Of a stretch of 64,000 nucleotides of DNA, positions 63,319 to 64,000 are shown one piece after another. The first letter of the stretch is position 1; every line of letters begins with the position of its first letter. The translations under genes and the position numbers were made by a program. Under the pieces are notes generated by a model. It did no database searches and was not told the origin of the DNA. It was given only the letters and a program-made list of their open reading frames with translations. The stretch is from NCBI GenBank assembly GCA_900469955.1, contig UBYX01000022.1, positions 1 to 64,000 on the forward strand, read 5' to 3'. This DNA is from Hyphomicrobiales bacterium. Its GTDB lineage: Bacteria > Pseudomonadota > Alphaproteobacteria > Rhizobiales > Rhizobiaceae.

Positions 63319-63406
63319 TCTTCTCTGCCTTTACAGTCAAGAGGATTGCGTCGCGCAAAGACAAATTTTTGCCGCAGACCCGATGGGCTTTACGGGTTTT
63401 TTTCGC

Positions 63407-64000
63407 TCAAGCGATTGCCATTATTGGCAAAAGAAGTTCCGACACGGCTCCATATCCCGATATCGTCATCATGGCCTGCCGCAGCCGGCGCCGGATCACC
63501 CATTTGAGCGGCCGCAGTGACTGCCACAGTGACGTCGAACGAAGAGCCGCGACGAGGCCCTGCCGCGTCAGATAGATCTGCCCCTGGAGCGTCAGCGCTG
63601 CCTGTTTGGCAGTCAGCGGAAACGTGGTCTCACAGCTTTCGAGCTTCCAGCTCTCGTCGCCGATCCCGAGATCCAGCCACTCGTAACCGTTGGCGTGAAG
63701 CCATTCCAGTGTGCGGTAATAAAGCGCGCTGCCGGGAGAGAATTTTGCCCATTCCCCCGCCTCGAAGGACAGCATGATCGCATAGTATCGTCTGCCGGCC
63801 CTCAGTCCCCAGATCGTCGCGATAATCGTATCGCCGGATCTGAGGTAGAAGAGTTTCAGCATCTGCTCCCGCGCGAAGATATCGGTGCCCTTGCAAAAGA
63901 AATCATGCTTGTCCACATCGACATCGAAGCCCGGCACCCGGGTCTGTTCGAAACGCCACTGCTTCTGGCGCAGGAATGCGGCGGTCGCCTCGCGGCGTTC
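63407..64000 (-). CDS. GNAT-fold acyltransferase (FemAB/CelD/BioF2-like), truncated by the window edge
   Basis: C-terminal part (198 codons here); the frame stays open to the window edge, so the start lies outside. Residues include KLFYLRSGDTIIATIWGLRAGRRYYAIMLSFEAGEWAKFSPGSALYYRTLEWLHANGYEWLDLGIGDESWK. This is the pattern of the GNAT-type domain in proteins once annotated as cellulose biosynthesis CelD, which transfer acyl or amino-acyl groups to envelope polymers. The C-terminal 50 residues are basic and helical. It converts on no visible operon partner, being divergent in order from, but on the same strand as, serC with a 150-bp gap. Confidence 0.8.
   Translation of the reverse strand, partial: ERREATAAFLRQKQWRFEQTRVPGFDVDVDKHDFFCKGTDIFAREQMLKLFYLRSGDTIIATIWGLRAGRRYYAIMLSFEAGEWAKFSPGSALYYRTLEWLHANGYEWLDLGIGDESWKLESCETTFPLTAKQAALTLQGQIYLTRQGLVAALRSTSLWQSLRPLKWVIRRRLRQAMMTISGYGAVSELLLPIMAIA

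Overview
The window is high-GC chromosomal DNA from an alphaproteobacterium of the Rhizobiales, most likely Rhizobiaceae (Rhizobium, Neorhizobium or Agrobacterium relatives). The evidence is the serC-serA pair with a serC-type leader, a 432-residue PurA beside a large Ala/Pro/Glu-rich membrane protein, hmuTUV haem uptake genes, RIME-like palindromes, and many promoters matching the alphaproteobacterial general-stress sigma factor EcfG/RpoE2 (GGAAC, 18-19 bp, TT). No phage, insertion sequence, plasmid origin or CRISPR array is visible. Nearly every base belongs to an intact gene.

Layout. 0-8.3 kb: acidic membrane protein, purA, an EamA exporter, a chemotaxis receptor and a small degenerate cysteine-peptidase relative. 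8.5-16.6 kb: a catabolic island with a creatininase-family hydrolase, a LysR regulator, an NMT1/THI5-type ABC importer, a cytosine-deaminase-like amidohydrolase, an FAD-linked oxidase and a flavodoxin-fold reductase. The hydrolase gene and the ABC operon carry the same operator-like element. 16.6-28.2 kb: DUF3422, LtrA, a lytic transglycosylase lipoprotein, RidA, a PhyH-type dioxygenase, aldehyde dehydrogenase, DUF4344, an MhqD/MhqO-like pair, ung, galE and DUF454. 28.2-32 kb: hmuTUV divergent from an IsdG-type haem monooxygenase gene and hutX. 32-36.7 kb: small stress-type genes and a nucleotidyltransferase-metallophosphoesterase pair. 36.8-43.9 kb: a branched-chain keto acid dehydrogenase operon with acyl-CoA and hydroxyacyl-CoA dehydrogenases. 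44.1-48.5 kb: treZ-treY. 48.5-53.8 kb: tandem 24-residue membrane peptides, NDH-2, an SDR, DUF983, a GDPD relative and a lipoprotein. 53.9-64 kb: amidase, tRNA-Met, mnmA, a mechanosensitive channel, DUF1810, a Tim44-like protein, serA, serC and a truncated acyltransferase.

Two regulatory patterns link otherwise unrelated genes. First, eleven EcfG-type promoters lie in front of genes between 32.0 and 53.8 kb, including treZ, NDH-2, the micropeptides and the nucleotidyltransferase-phosphoesterase pair. This suggests a general-stress block. Second, a 34-bp element with fixed geometry precedes both the creatininase-family gene and the NMT1-type ABC operon. This suggests one LysR-controlled pathway for an unidentified N-heterocycle. 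All functions are inferred by reading the sequence. No database search was run.
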